Of a stretch of 64,000 nucleotides of DNA, positions 43,705 to 52,446 are shown piece by piece. This DNA is from Burkholderia sp. NRF60-BP8 (GTDB taxonomy: Bacteria > Pseudomonadota > Gammaproteobacteria > Burkholderiales > Burkholderiaceae). The stretch's first letter is position 1; each line of letters opens with the position of its first letter. Location: positions 1,674,001 through 1,738,000 of the forward strand of contig NZ_CP013372.1 in NCBI RefSeq assembly GCF_001522585.2. The letters are read 5' to 3'. The notes under the pieces were generated by a model. It saw nothing but the letters and a program-made list of their open reading frames with translations. It ran no database searches and was not told where the DNA came from. A program made the position numbers and the translations under genes.

Positions 43705-44799
43705 TCACGCATCCGGATCCGGAATCCGCGCCGACTGAATCACCACCAGCGTATCGCCCGCCTCGATCCTGCACGGCGGATCCTCGTAAAACGAATGGAT
43801 CTTCCCGCCGCGATCGAGCCCGACCACGATCGCGCCCGGCACGACATTCGTCATGCAGCCGATCTCATGCGGCAACGCCTCGCGCTCCAGCAGCGTCGCG
43901 CGACCGCGCGTCGACAGCATGTCGTTCACGAACGGCACGATGTAGCGGCTATGGACCGCATCCGCCAGCAACAGCGCGCCGATCTTCGTCGACGACACGA
44001 TCACGTCCGCGCCGGCCTGCCGCAGTTGCCGCTGGTACAGGTTCTCCTGGATCCGCACGACGATCTTCGTATCGGGCGCGATGCTGCGCACCGACAGCGT
44101 CAGCAGGATCGCGGTCGGATCGTCGGTCACCGAAATGATCACGGCCTTCGCCGCGCGCACCTGCGCCTGCTGCAGCAGATCCTCGTGCGCCGGATCGCCG
44201 AGCAATCCCGTCACGCCGAGCGACGTCGCCGCCTCCAGGGCCTGCTGTTGCGAATCGATCACGATGATCGTGGCCGGATCGACGCCGCTCTCCAGCAACT
44301 CGCGCACCGCGATCGACCCCGACAGACCATAACCGCACACGACGATGTGATCGGACAGTTGCTTCTGCAGGCGTTTCATGCGGAATTCCTCGACGACGCG
44401 CTGGATCACGAACTGATACGCCGTGCCCAGGAAAATGAACCAGATGCCGATGCGGATCGGCACGATGAAGAACGCATCGAGCAGGCGCGCCCGCGCCGTG
44501 ACGGGCACGATATCGCCGTAGCCGACCGTCGCGACCGTGACCATCGTGAAGTACACGAGATCGGCCACGGTCATCGGCGTGCTCTTGGTCGAATCGCGCA
44601 GGCCGTCGCGATCGAGATACAGCACGAGAAACGCAAGCGTGCACAACAGCACGACCGCGCCGAGGCGGAACAGCAGCGTGCGGCGCGGCGACGTCGCGGG
44701 GCGCGTGAACAGCGTGCGTGCGCGCGGCGCCTGCCACGGATTGCGGGCGCGACGCAAACGCAGGCGCAACGAGCGGCGCTGATCGGATGGCGTTGCCAA
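43705..44799 (-). CDS. potassium channel with TrkA-N domain
   Basis: A 364-residue ion channel. TM1 is at about 45-62, the pore helix and selectivity filter are T-V-A-T-V-G-Y-G-D-I-V, and TM2 follows. The cytoplasmic Rossmann domain (H-I-V-V-C-G-Y-G-L-S-G) and a C-terminal RCK-C part complete it. It probably gates K+ by nucleotide or ion binding. The best start is TTG at 44799, eight bases after CAGGAGA; no ATG fits upstream of TM1. It is convergent with the LysR gene. Confidence 0.9.
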   Translation of the reverse strand: MATPSDQRRSLRLRLRRARNPWQAPRARTLFTRPATSPRRTLLFRLGAVVLLCTLAFLVLYLDRDGLRDSTKSTPMTVADLVYFTMVTVATVGYGDIVPVTARARLLDAFFIVPIRIGIWFIFLGTAYQFVIQRVVEEFRMKRLQKQLSDHIVVCGYGLSGSIAVRELLESGVDPATIIVIDSQQQALEAATSLGVTGLLGDPAHEDLLQQAQVRAAKAVIISVTDDPTAILLTLSVRSIAPDTKIVVRIQENLYQRQLRQAGADVIVSSTKIGALLLADAVHSRYIVPFVNDMLSTRGRATLLEREALPHEIGCMTNVVPGAIVVGLDRGGKIHSFYEDPPCRIEAGDTLVVIQSARIPDPDA

Positions 44800-44860
44800 C
44801 GGGAAATCTCCTGAAGGATGCGGGCTCGATTCTACGACGGGAACGCGTGCGCGCGGCCGC

Positions 44861-46195
44861 TCACAGCATGCTGCGCGGCCGCACCATCGTCCCGTCGACG
44901 AAACGCCGCGCGCGAAACGCCGACAGGTCGAGCGACGGCGCGCCCGTGTCGATCCATTCGGCGAGCAGCCGGCCGACGATCGGCCCCATCGCGAAACCGT
45001 GCCCGCAGAACCCGGTCGCAATCGCGAGCCCCGCGGGCGTGCCGGGCGCATCGATCACCGGAATGCCGTCGGGCAGCACGTCGATCAGGCCGGCCCATGC
45101 CTCGACGACCTGCGCATCCTTCAGCGCGGGAAAGATCGCCTTGAGCTTCGCGAGCGCGCGCGGCGCATGGGCGCGATTCGGCTGGGGCTGCGGATCGCGC
45201 GGCTCGATCGGCCCGGTCGAGCCGTCGATGCGTGCGAGCACGTCGCGCCATGCGGACGCACCCAGATGCAGCCGGAATTTGTCGCGTTGCGACCAGAATT
45301 CCGGCCAGAAGAGACTCAAGCCGCGCAGATGGCCGAGCGTCAGGTCGACGTCGACCTGCATGTCGTCGGCGAGATTGATCGCGCCGTTCTTGCGCTGCCG
45401 GATGCCGAGACCATGGCCCCACACCGTCGCCGCGGACACCGGCGCGACCACGTTGGTGCGCATGCAGGTGCCGCGCACGGCCTGCTGCGGCAGCCGGATG
45501 CCGACGCCGTCGAGCAGCCGGAAACTGGTCGCGCCGGCCGCGCAGATCACGCGACGCGTGCGGATCGTGCCGCGCTCGGTCGCGACGCCGACGACCGCGC
45601 CGCCGGCCGTCTCGATCGCGGTCACGCCGCAGCCTTCGAAGAAACGCGCGCCGGCCTCGGTCGCGCGCGCCGCGAATGCGGCGGCCACGCGACGCGGCTC
45701 GGCCTGCCCGTCGGTTGCCGTATACAGGCCGCCGAGGGTACGCGCGTGCGTCGACAGCCCTTGCACGCGCTCGTCGATCTGGGCGCGCGTCAGCGTGCGC
45801 GTGTCGAGCCCGTGCTCGCGCGCGACGGCGAGCCACGCCTGGAACGAGGCCCAGTCGTGTTCGTTGTCCGCCATGTAGAGGCAGCCGCCCTGCCGCCATT
45901 CGAGATCGAAGCCGAGCGCCTGCTCCAGGCCTTCCCATATCCGCATGCCGGCCATCATCAGCGGCACTTCGGCCGATTCGCGTCCCTGCTGTCGCACGAA
46001 GCCCCACGCGCGCGTCGATTGCTGGCCGGCGATGCGCGACTTGTCGAGTACGACGGCTTTCAGGCCGCGCAGGCCGAGGTAGTAAGCAGCCGCGCAGCCC
46101 ATGATGCCGGCGCCGGCGACGACGACGTCGGCTTCGGTCGGAAACGCCGTATCGGCGTGGCTCAATGCGTCGTGCAGCGGATAGGTGGTGGTCAT
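44861..46195 (-). CDS. FAD-dependent oxidoreductase, glycine/D-amino-acid oxidase family
   Basis: A 444-residue flavoprotein. The dinucleotide motif V-V-V-A-G-A-G-I-M-G-C-A-A is near residue 25, G-Q-Q-S-T-R-A-W-G-F-V-R follows, and the C-terminal FAD contact A-T-G-F-C-G-H-G-F-A-M-G-P is normal. It is of the DadA/sarcosine-oxidase type and oxidises an amino acid or N-methyl amine; the substrate is not clear. It lies 61 bp upstream of the potassium channel gene on the same strand and may be cotranscribed. Confidence 0.92.
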   Translation of the reverse strand: MTTTYPLHDALSHADTAFPTEADVVVAGAGIMGCAAAYYLGLRGLKAVVLDKSRIAGQQSTRAWGFVRQQGRESAEVPLMMAGMRIWEGLEQALGFDLEWRQGGCLYMADNEHDWASFQAWLAVAREHGLDTRTLTRAQIDERVQGLSTHARTLGGLYTATDGQAEPRRVAAAFAARATEAGARFFEGCGVTAIETAGGAVVGVATERGTIRTRRVICAAGATSFRLLDGVGIRLPQQAVRGTCMRTNVVAPVSAATVWGHGLGIRQRKNGAINLADDMQVDVDLTLGHLRGLSLFWPEFWSQRDKFRLHLGASAWRDVLARIDGSTGPIEPRDPQPQPNRAHAPRALAKLKAIFPALKDAQVVEAWAGLIDVLPDGIPVIDAPGTPAGLAIATGFCGHGFAMGPIVGRLLAEWIDTGAPSLDLSAFRARRFVDGTMVRPRSML

Positions 46196-46831
46196 TGTTT
46201 TCTGTCGGGGGTCGATGCATGCCCGGCAAAGCTTATCGTGGCGGCGACGTCACATGAAGCGATAAATTTCGAAAACCGTCATTCGGCCATTCCTTCGGGG
46301 TCCATCATCGCATCGACGCCGGTGCGGTGGCGCGGCCTGCCGACGCCACGGCGCCGCAGCCGCATGTCGCACCGCGACGGTTGCGCTCGCTTGCGCGTCG
46401 ATACCGGCAGCGGAGGAATTGTCGGCCGATGCCGGTGCTCCGACACCCGGCGCCGTTGCGGGAATTCGATCCGTAGATGCGGGCTCGCCAAGCGCAACGC
46501 GAACCGTTGCGTCGACAAGGCTCGACGCTCGACGCAATCGTTGACCGCCCAGCCGGATTCCTTATCGATGAGGATTGCGAATTTAACGGCGGACAATACC
46601 CGATCGATGCCGCAACCGTTCGCGCCGGATCGGTTCCGGCGGCTGTTGTCCGCCGGACGAGACGACGGCACGCCGTTCATGTCTATGCCCGATGTAGCGC
46701 GAACGCGCAATCGATGCGTGTCGGTTCGACGGCGTCGACGGCGACATGTCGAGCGCCCGACAACCACGCGGCCATTCATTCAGTCAGGACTTCGCGGCCT
46801 GCCCGGGGGAGCCGCCGCCACGCCGGCGTCC
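46196..46831. other. 636-bp region without a recognised gene
   Basis: Several open frames cross this stretch on both strands, but their translations are Arg-rich and lack domains, signal peptides or ribosome sites. The part around 46555-46610 is AT-richer than average. I see no repeats or RNA features. Confidence 0.3.
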
Positions 46832-47107
46832 TCAGTGCGAATAGCGCGTTTGAGTGCCTGCGGTGCGGTCGAACGGCTGCAGCCTCGCCAGCTGCTCGAT
46901 CGACATCGCGACGACTTCGAGAACGTGCCGCGCGATTTCGTCGTCGGCCATGCCCGCGATGATGTACCGCTCGATGCTCATCGTGCGGGGCGGATAGCTG
47001 CCGGCTTCGTCGTCGACGATGTCGATCCTGGCCGTACGCTGCTCAGGCGACAGCACGATCTGGACGGTTTTGCCGTGAACGACGGTCTGCATGCACAAAG
47101 TGGACAT
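46832..47107 (-). CDS. conserved hypothetical protein, 91 residues
   Basis: A 91-residue cytoplasmic protein with an acidic middle (I-D-I-V-D-D-E-A-G-S-Y) and a helix-rich second half (I-I-A-G-M-A-D-D-E-I-A-R-H-V-L-E-V-V). GGAGA lies seven bases before the ATG at 47107, which supports expression. No domain is recognised. An upstream gene on the same strand (47274) encodes another small conserved protein. Confidence 0.65.
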   Translation of the reverse strand: MSTLCMQTVVHGKTVQIVLSPEQRTARIDIVDDEAGSYPPRTMSIERYIIAGMADDEIARHVLEVVAMSIEQLARLQPFDRTAGTQTRYSH

Positions 47108-47273
47108 TCGCAGTCTCCGATTGCGTTGGCTTCGGACGATCGATACCTCACAACAGGAGTCGTCAATCTACAAATTTCCGCACGCATTCGCAACATTCAG
47201 ACACGAATTCCTCGTCGTTCGGGCGCAGCACCGCCGGTCGACCGATGCCCGCATTGCACGGGCATGCGCTGCG

Positions 47274-47483
47274 CTACGCATAGCGGCTCAGCCATTCTTC
47301 GGAGAATTGTCTCGCGTACGCGACCGCTTCGGCTTCGGTGTCGAATTCGCCCAGCTTGCGGAATGCAGCCTCACGGCTGAAACCCACCTTCGTGACCTCG
47401 ACCTGCGCGGCATATTTGCCCGTCTCCGTCACGCGCGGCTCGCAGTTCATTTCGTATCCGCGCATCAAGAATTTCTTCTGCAT
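47274..47483 (-). CDS. small conserved protein, 69 residues
   Basis: A 69-residue protein with the pattern G-Y-x-(M)-x-C-E-P ... G-K-Y-A-A-Q-V ... E-F-D-T-E-A-E-A-V-A-Y-A-R ... W. The same layout (G-Y ... P ... D-G-Y-F ... F-A-S-E-A-Q-A-L-A-H-S-A-R-W) is found in the protein at 58382, so the two look like paralogues of one small Burkholderia family. The start at 47483 is chosen from this alignment. The function is unknown. Confidence 0.7.
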   Translation of the reverse strand: MQKKFLMRGYEMNCEPRVTETGKYAAQVEVTKVGFSREAAFRKLGEFDTEAEAVAYARQFSEEWLSRYA

Positions 47484-47800
47484 CGGTTCAACACGTTTTT
47501 GAAACGGCGGAATCGTAGCAGCAGCTGCGCTGACCTGAAAAGTGTCCGCGTCGGTCTCACTAGAGGAAACCGTCGATGGATCGCCTTCCAGGGACTTCGA
47601 CGATCCGTCGTGCGATATCCTGAAAAAATGGGGCGGATACGTCGGTCCGGCGCGTCCGCGCCCTGCGTTGGTGCATCGTGCGGCGATTACCCGCCGCTTC
47701 GTGTGGAATCGCATTCGGGCCGACCGGAATACGGACCGGAAGATGTCGAACGCGCCATCACCGGCACGCGCCGCGTCAAGCCGGGCGTAACGTCATGACA

Positions 47801-47827
47801 CACCTTTCACACAAACGCACCTTTCAC
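47801..47827. repeat. direct repeat CACCTTTCAC upstream of BetR-type gene
   Basis: CACCTTTCAC at 47801-47810 and again at 47818-47827, a 17-base period, in an AT-richer stretch 140 bases before the regulator at 47967. It is a candidate binding site. No gene is evident in 47484-47966. Confidence 0.45.
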
Positions 47828-47966
47828 CACACTGAATGACGACCATTTTGCGGTAAAGTTATCTTTTCCGTGCGTGGCCGGTCGGCTCGCCATTGGACGT
47901 CATGAAGACTGTCCGCCGAGACTGCCGCAAGGCGTCGTTCTGAACGTCACGATCCGTTCCCGTAGC

Positions 47967-48821
47967 ATGACCACTGAAGCAATCACCACGGATTCCCTCG
48001 CGGTTGCCGAGCGCGTGCGCGAGCTGATGACCCGCAACGGCATCGGCAAGCGCCAGCAGACCACCGAGCTGTGCCGCATCCTCGATCTGAGTTTCTCGCA
48101 AGGCCACCGCAAGCTGCGCGGCAGCAGCCCCTGGACGCTCGCGCAGATCAAGAAAGTCGCCGAAGCGTACGGCGAACCGGCCGCGCAGTTGTTCGGCGCG
48201 CAAACGCTCGACCCCGGCATGGTCGGCGCCTATTCCCAGGAAGCCGTCCTGTATGCGGGCGTCGCCGAGATTCCGTGCACCGCCTGGATCGGCGCGCCGC
48301 TCGAAGCCGGTGCGCGCCCCGAGTTCGTCGCGTACGAACAGAACGGCCGCTGGCGCGTGCTGCGCCATACCGGCGTGCTGTACCAGAACGCGTACGACGT
48401 GCACAAGATCGAGATCTACCCGCGCCGTGCGGAGAGCGACAAGCTCGTCGTCGCGGTGATCGATCCCGATCGCGTCAGCGCGACCGAGCTGTGCCGCTAT
48501 CTCGAACGGCAGGGTTTCGCGACGGCCGCGTTCGACGGGCTCGCCGCATTCGTCGACGCGCTGCAGGGCCAGGCCTTCGACGCGGTCCTGACCGAATGGC
48601 TGTTCGACGACGGGACGGCCGCGACCGCAATCAAGGCCGTGCGCACGTCCGACAATCCGGGCGCGCCGATTTTCGTGCTGACGGGCGACCTGCTCACCGG
48701 CCGCGCGAGCGAAGCCGACATCAGCGAAGTGATCCGCGCGTTCGACGTGGTGTGCTACGAAAAACCCGCACGCATGGCGATCCTCAGCGCCGATCTCGCG
48801 AAGCGTCTCGCGCGCGGCTGA
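47967..48821 (+). CDS. BetR-type HTH regulator with Asp-to-Glu receiver
   Basis: A 284-residue regulator. Residues 12-77 are a BetR-like helix-turn-helix (R-V-R-E-L-M-x-R-N-G-I-G-K-R-Q-Q; G-H-R-K-L-R-G). A middle region follows at 85-155, and residues 158-284 form a receiver-like domain. The receiver has D166/D168 and the switch Lys266 (Y-E-K-P), but the phospho-acceptor is Glu210 (V-L-T-E-W-L-F-D-D-G). Glu at this place often mimics phosphorylation, so the protein may be constitutively active. It stands 118 bp upstream of the NERD helicase gene on the same strand. Confidence 0.85.
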   Translation: MTTEAITTDSLAVAERVRELMTRNGIGKRQQTTELCRILDLSFSQGHRKLRGSSPWTLAQIKKVAEAYGEPAAQLFGAQTLDPGMVGAYSQEAVLYAGVAEIPCTAWIGAPLEAGARPEFVAYEQNGRWRVLRHTGVLYQNAYDVHKIEIYPRRAESDKLVVAVIDPDRVSATELCRYLERQGFATAAFDGLAAFVDALQGQAFDAVLTEWLFDDGTAATAIKAVRTSDNPGAPIFVLTGDLLTGRASEADISEVIRAFDVVCYEKPARMAILSADLAKRLARG

Positions 48822-48939
48822 CGTCCGCCGGGCCGGCCGCCCGTCGAATGGCCAACGCATGCGCCGCGGGCATGAACCGGTTCCTCAGTACAATAGCCGC
48901 ACCCGTTCACGCGCACGCCGGCATCCGCCGCCCGACTCC

Positions 48940-50607
48940 ATGGCCCGCCTCATCCCCGACGACTGGAAAAGCCTCGCCGCGACCGGCGCGGCCGAACGCG
49001 AGCGCGAAACGCTCGCCGCGCTCGAGCACGCGCTGCCCGACAGCTACACCGTGTATCACGGCGTCCACTGGACGCGCGCCGACCAGGCGTTCTCGGTGTT
49101 CGGCGAAGCCGCGTTCGTCGTCGTGAGCCCGGCCGGCCGCGTGCTGCTGATCGAACAGAAGGCCGGTTTCCTGCGCGAAACCCCGAAAGGGCTCGTGAAG
49201 GTCTACCTGCAAAAGGAACGCAATGTCCCGATCCAGCTCGCGCGCACGCAGGAGACGCTGCACCGGCGCCTGACGGCCGCGCTCGGCGCGGGCGTCTACG
49301 GCGTCGAGGCGCTGCTGTACTGCCCCGACTATTCGATCCGCGACGCATCGATCGCCGGCGTCGCGCCCGAGCGCATCGTCGACGCGTCGCGCAAGACGCA
49401 GCTCGCGCAAGTGATCCTGCAAGTCCTGCCCGAGGACGACGCGCCGTTTCCGAACGCGCCGAAGCTCCACCATTTCCTCGCGGACGAGCTCGCGCTCACG
49501 CCCGACACGAGCGCGCTCGTCGGACAGGCCGGCACGCTCGTCACCCGGCTGTCGGGCGGGCTCGCCGCATGGGCGCGCCAGCTCGCGTTCACGCCGTTCC
49601 GGCTGCGCGTCACCGGCACCGCGGGTTCGGGCAAGACACAGCTCGCGGTGCAGGTGATGCGCGATGCGGTCGCGGCCGGCCAGCGCGTGCTCTACGTATG
49701 CTTCAACCGGCCGCTCGCCGACTACATCGCGCGCATCGCGCCGCCCGGCGCGAAGATCGCGAATTACCACCAGCTGTGCGACTGGGTCGCGCGCGACGGC
49801 GGCTATACGCCCGACTTCCAGGCGCCCGGCGAATTCGAACGGCTCGAGGCGCGCTTCGCGCAAACGCCGATTCCCGAACGCTGGCGCTTCGACGTGCTGG
49901 TCGTCGACGAAGGGCAGGATTTCCACGCGCCGTGGGCGGCCGCGCTGGAGCGCCTGCTCGCGCCGGACGGCGCATGGTGGTGGCTGGAAGATCCGCTGCA
50001 GAACCTGTACATGCGCGAACCCGTCGCGCTGCCCGGCTGGGTCACGCTGAAGGCGCTCACCAATTACCGCAGCCCGCGCGACCTGCTCGAATTCGTGCGC
50101 GACATCGTCGGCCGGGCCGAGCCGCTCGCGGCCGAATTGCGCTCGGGCAGCCCGTTCGACGGCTCCGATCCGTCGGTGTCGGCATACGGGGAAGACGGCG
50201 CGTCGGGCGACGCGCTGGCGCAAGCCTGCATCGACGCGACCAAGCGTGCGATCACGCACGCGCTGTCGCTCGGCTTTCGCAAGCAGGACATCGCGGTGCT
50301 GTCGTACCGGGGCCGCGAAGGCTCGGTGCTGGCATCCCTCGACCAGCTCGGCCCGCACCGGATCAAGCGCTTCACCGGCAAGTACGACCTGTTCGGCAAC
50401 CCCGAGTATCGCGACGGCGACGTGCTGCTCGATTCGATCTACCGTTTCAAGGGCCAATCGGCGCCGTGCGTGATCCTGGCCGAAGTCGACTTCGACACGC
50501 TCGACGCGCGCGCCGCGCGCAAGCTGTTCGTCGGCGCGACGCGCGCGACGATGAAGCTGCTGATCGTCGCATCGTCGCGCGCGGCCGCGCAACTCGCGGC
50601 CGGTTGA
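48940..50607 (+). CDS. NERD-domain superfamily 1 helicase-like protein
   Basis: A 555-residue protein. Residues about 15-140 are a NERD (nuclease-related) domain with the E-x-K pair E72-Q-K74 in L-L-I-E-Q-K-A-G. A UvrD-type ATPase follows: Walker A G-T-A-G-S-G-K-T (Lys232), Walker B V-V-D-E-G-Q-D-F (Asp323-Glu324) and C-terminal motifs Y-R-F-K-G-Q-S and V-G-A-T-R-A. It combines a possible DNA-cutting domain with a DNA translocase and could act in repair or in defence against foreign DNA. No partner genes of known defence systems are nearby. Confidence 0.9.
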   Translation: MARLIPDDWKSLAATGAAERERETLAALEHALPDSYTVYHGVHWTRADQAFSVFGEAAFVVVSPAGRVLLIEQKAGFLRETPKGLVKVYLQKERNVPIQLARTQETLHRRLTAALGAGVYGVEALLYCPDYSIRDASIAGVAPERIVDASRKTQLAQVILQVLPEDDAPFPNAPKLHHFLADELALTPDTSALVGQAGTLVTRLSGGLAAWARQLAFTPFRLRVTGTAGSGKTQLAVQVMRDAVAAGQRVLYVCFNRPLADYIARIAPPGAKIANYHQLCDWVARDGGYTPDFQAPGEFERLEARFAQTPIPERWRFDVLVVDEGQDFHAPWAAALERLLAPDGAWWWLEDPLQNLYMREPVALPGWVTLKALTNYRSPRDLLEFVRDIVGRAEPLAAELRSGSPFDGSDPSVSAYGEDGASGDALAQACIDATKRAITHALSLGFRKQDIAVLSYRGREGSVLASLDQLGPHRIKRFTGKYDLFGNPEYRDGDVLLDSIYRFKGQSAPCVILAEVDFDTLDARAARKLFVGATRATMKLLIVASSRAAAQLAAG

Positions 50608-50655
50608 CGCGGCGGGCGGTGCGCCTGCCCGCCGCCGCGCCGCCGTCATTTCGCT

Positions 50656-52215
50656 TCAAGCCACCCGAAACGCCCCCACCGCGCGGCGCAGCCCATCCGC
50701 CTGCTCCTCGAGCGACGCGGCCGCCGCGGCCGCCTGCTCGACCAGCGCCGCGTTCTGCTGCGACACCTGATCCATCTGCGACACCGCGCGGTTCACCTGC
50801 TCGATCCCGTCGCGCTGCTCGCTCGATGCGGCCGCGATCTCCGTCATGATGCCCGTCACGCGCCCGATCGCCTGCTGGATGTCCTGCATCGTCGCGCCGG
50901 CCGTACCGACGAGCCGCGAGCCGGTCGCGACACGCTCGACCGATTCGCCGATCAGCGTGCGGATTTCCTTCGCCGCGGACGCCGAGCGTTGCGCCAGCGT
51001 GCGCACCTCGCCCGCGACCACCGCGAAGCCACGGCCCTGCTCGCCCGCGCGCGCGGCTTCGACCGCCGCATTCAGCGCGAGGATGTTGGTCTGGAACGCG
51101 ATGCCTTCGATCGTGCCGATGATGTCGGCGACCTTCTGCGAACTCCGGTCGATCTCGTTCATCGTGCCGATCACCTCGCCGACGACCGTCGCGCCGCGCG
51201 TCGCGATCTCGCTCGCGCTGTCCGCGCAGGCCTGCGCCTCGAGCGCGTGGTCGGCGTTCTGCTTCACGGTCGCCGTCAATTGCTCCATGCTCGCGGCCGT
51301 CTGCTGCAGCGCCGACGCCTGTTCCTCGGTGCGCTGCGACAGGTCGGTGTTGCCGGCCGCGATCTGGTGCGTCGCCGTCGAGATCGCTTCGGAACCCTGG
51401 CTCACCTGGCGCACCGTATCCGCGAGGCTGCGCTGCATGCCGGTCACGCCCTTGACCAGTTCGGCCATCTCGTCGCGCGACGACCAGTGCACTTCCGACG
51501 TGAGGTCGCCGTCCGACAGCCGACGGAAATGCGACAGCAGGCAATTCACCGGCTGCGTGATCGCGAAATGCAGGCCGATCGCGCAACCGAGGCACGCGGC
51601 CAAACCAAACGCGATGCCCGCGATCGCGCCCGTGCGCATCCAGCCGTAATAGGTCTGCGCGGTGTCGTACACGTCCTTGCCGCGCGCGGCCTGGTACGCA
51701 TCGAGCGCATCGCTCGCCTGCGTGAGCGCGACCGACAGCGGCGGCGCGACCGTCATCAGCAACCGGTCGGCTTCGTCGCGCCGCCCTTCGCGAATCGCGT
51801 CGATCATCGGCTTCAACGCCTGTCCGATCAGCGCCTGGCGCGCGGCATCGAGGCGGCTCGCGAGCGGGCCCTCGTCGTCGCCGTGCGGCATCGCCGCGTA
51901 AGTGCGCCACGCCGTGTCCGCCTTCGCGAGATAGCCCTCGGCCTTCTTCACGAGATCGGGCACCTCCGGCGCTTCCGGATGCAGCAGCGCACGGTCGAGC
52001 GTCGTCCGCACGATCGTCAGATTCAGGCTCGCCGCGGACAGCGCGGTCTTCGCCGCGAGTTGCCGCGTATAGGCCTCGTCGAGGGCGCGGTTCGAGCTCT
52101 GCATGCCCGCGAGGCCGATCAGCCCCGACACGACGAGCAGCGCGGCGACGAGGCCGAGCGTGGAGAAAATCCGCGTACGGATCGAAAAACGGGAAAACAG
52201 GGCGTTCAGGTTCAT
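50656..52215 (-). CDS. methyl-accepting chemotaxis protein
   Basis: A 519-residue chemoreceptor. TM1 is at about 13-33, a four-helix-bundle periplasmic domain at 34-190, TM2 near 193-213, then HAMP, and a cytoplasmic coiled coil with the signalling tip G-I-A-F-Q-T-N-I-L-A-L-N-A-A. It lacks a C-terminal CheR/B pentapeptide. It senses an unknown small molecule and works through CheW/CheA, which are not in this window. It is divergent from the MFS exporter. Confidence 0.95.
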   Translation of the reverse strand: MNLNALFSRFSIRTRIFSTLGLVAALLVVSGLIGLAGMQSSNRALDEAYTRQLAAKTALSAASLNLTIVRTTLDRALLHPEAPEVPDLVKKAEGYLAKADTAWRTYAAMPHGDDEGPLASRLDAARQALIGQALKPMIDAIREGRRDEADRLLMTVAPPLSVALTQASDALDAYQAARGKDVYDTAQTYYGWMRTGAIAGIAFGLAACLGCAIGLHFAITQPVNCLLSHFRRLSDGDLTSEVHWSSRDEMAELVKGVTGMQRSLADTVRQVSQGSEAISTATHQIAAGNTDLSQRTEEQASALQQTAASMEQLTATVKQNADHALEAQACADSASEIATRGATVVGEVIGTMNEIDRSSQKVADIIGTIEGIAFQTNILALNAAVEAARAGEQGRGFAVVAGEVRTLAQRSASAAKEIRTLIGESVERVATGSRLVGTAGATMQDIQQAIGRVTGIMTEIAAASSEQRDGIEQVNRAVSQMDQVSQQNAALVEQAAAAAASLEEQADGLRRAVGAFRVA

Positions 52216-52407
52216 GACGGCACGTGAGCGATGAAAAGTGCCGCGGCAATCGGTCCGCGGCACGCTGTATTACGGTTTGCCTGCAAAAAACTTGAGTCCG
52301 TCCCTGCTTCGCGGCTGACCGCGATCAATTTTTCGGGCGGCAATGTCCCGTTACGACTGCAACATATTAAGTCTGGGCAGAAATTAACTAGTCAATCATC
52401 TATGGCT

Positions 52408-52446
52408 ATATTTCGACTCAATTTCCTGCCATGGCAGATATTTCGA
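52408..52446. promoter_or_regulatory. direct repeat and palindrome at the MFS gene start
   Basis: ATATTTCGA occurs at 52408-52416 and 52438-52446, exactly 30 bases apart, and flanks the 12-bp palindrome CTGCCATGGCAG (52426-52437) that contains the ATG at 52431. It is a candidate repressor site. Confidence 0.45.

Noticed and set aside
46250..46779. Open frames of 95 and 166 codons on the minus strand in the gene-poor stretch
   Set aside because: Arg-rich translations, no ribosome site, no recognisable fold, and they overlap each other in different frames.
47628..47798. 56-codon plus-strand frame upstream of the BetR-type gene
   Set aside because: It has no Shine-Dalgarno sequence and no recognised family; its C-terminal part looks protein-like but this is not enough to call a gene.
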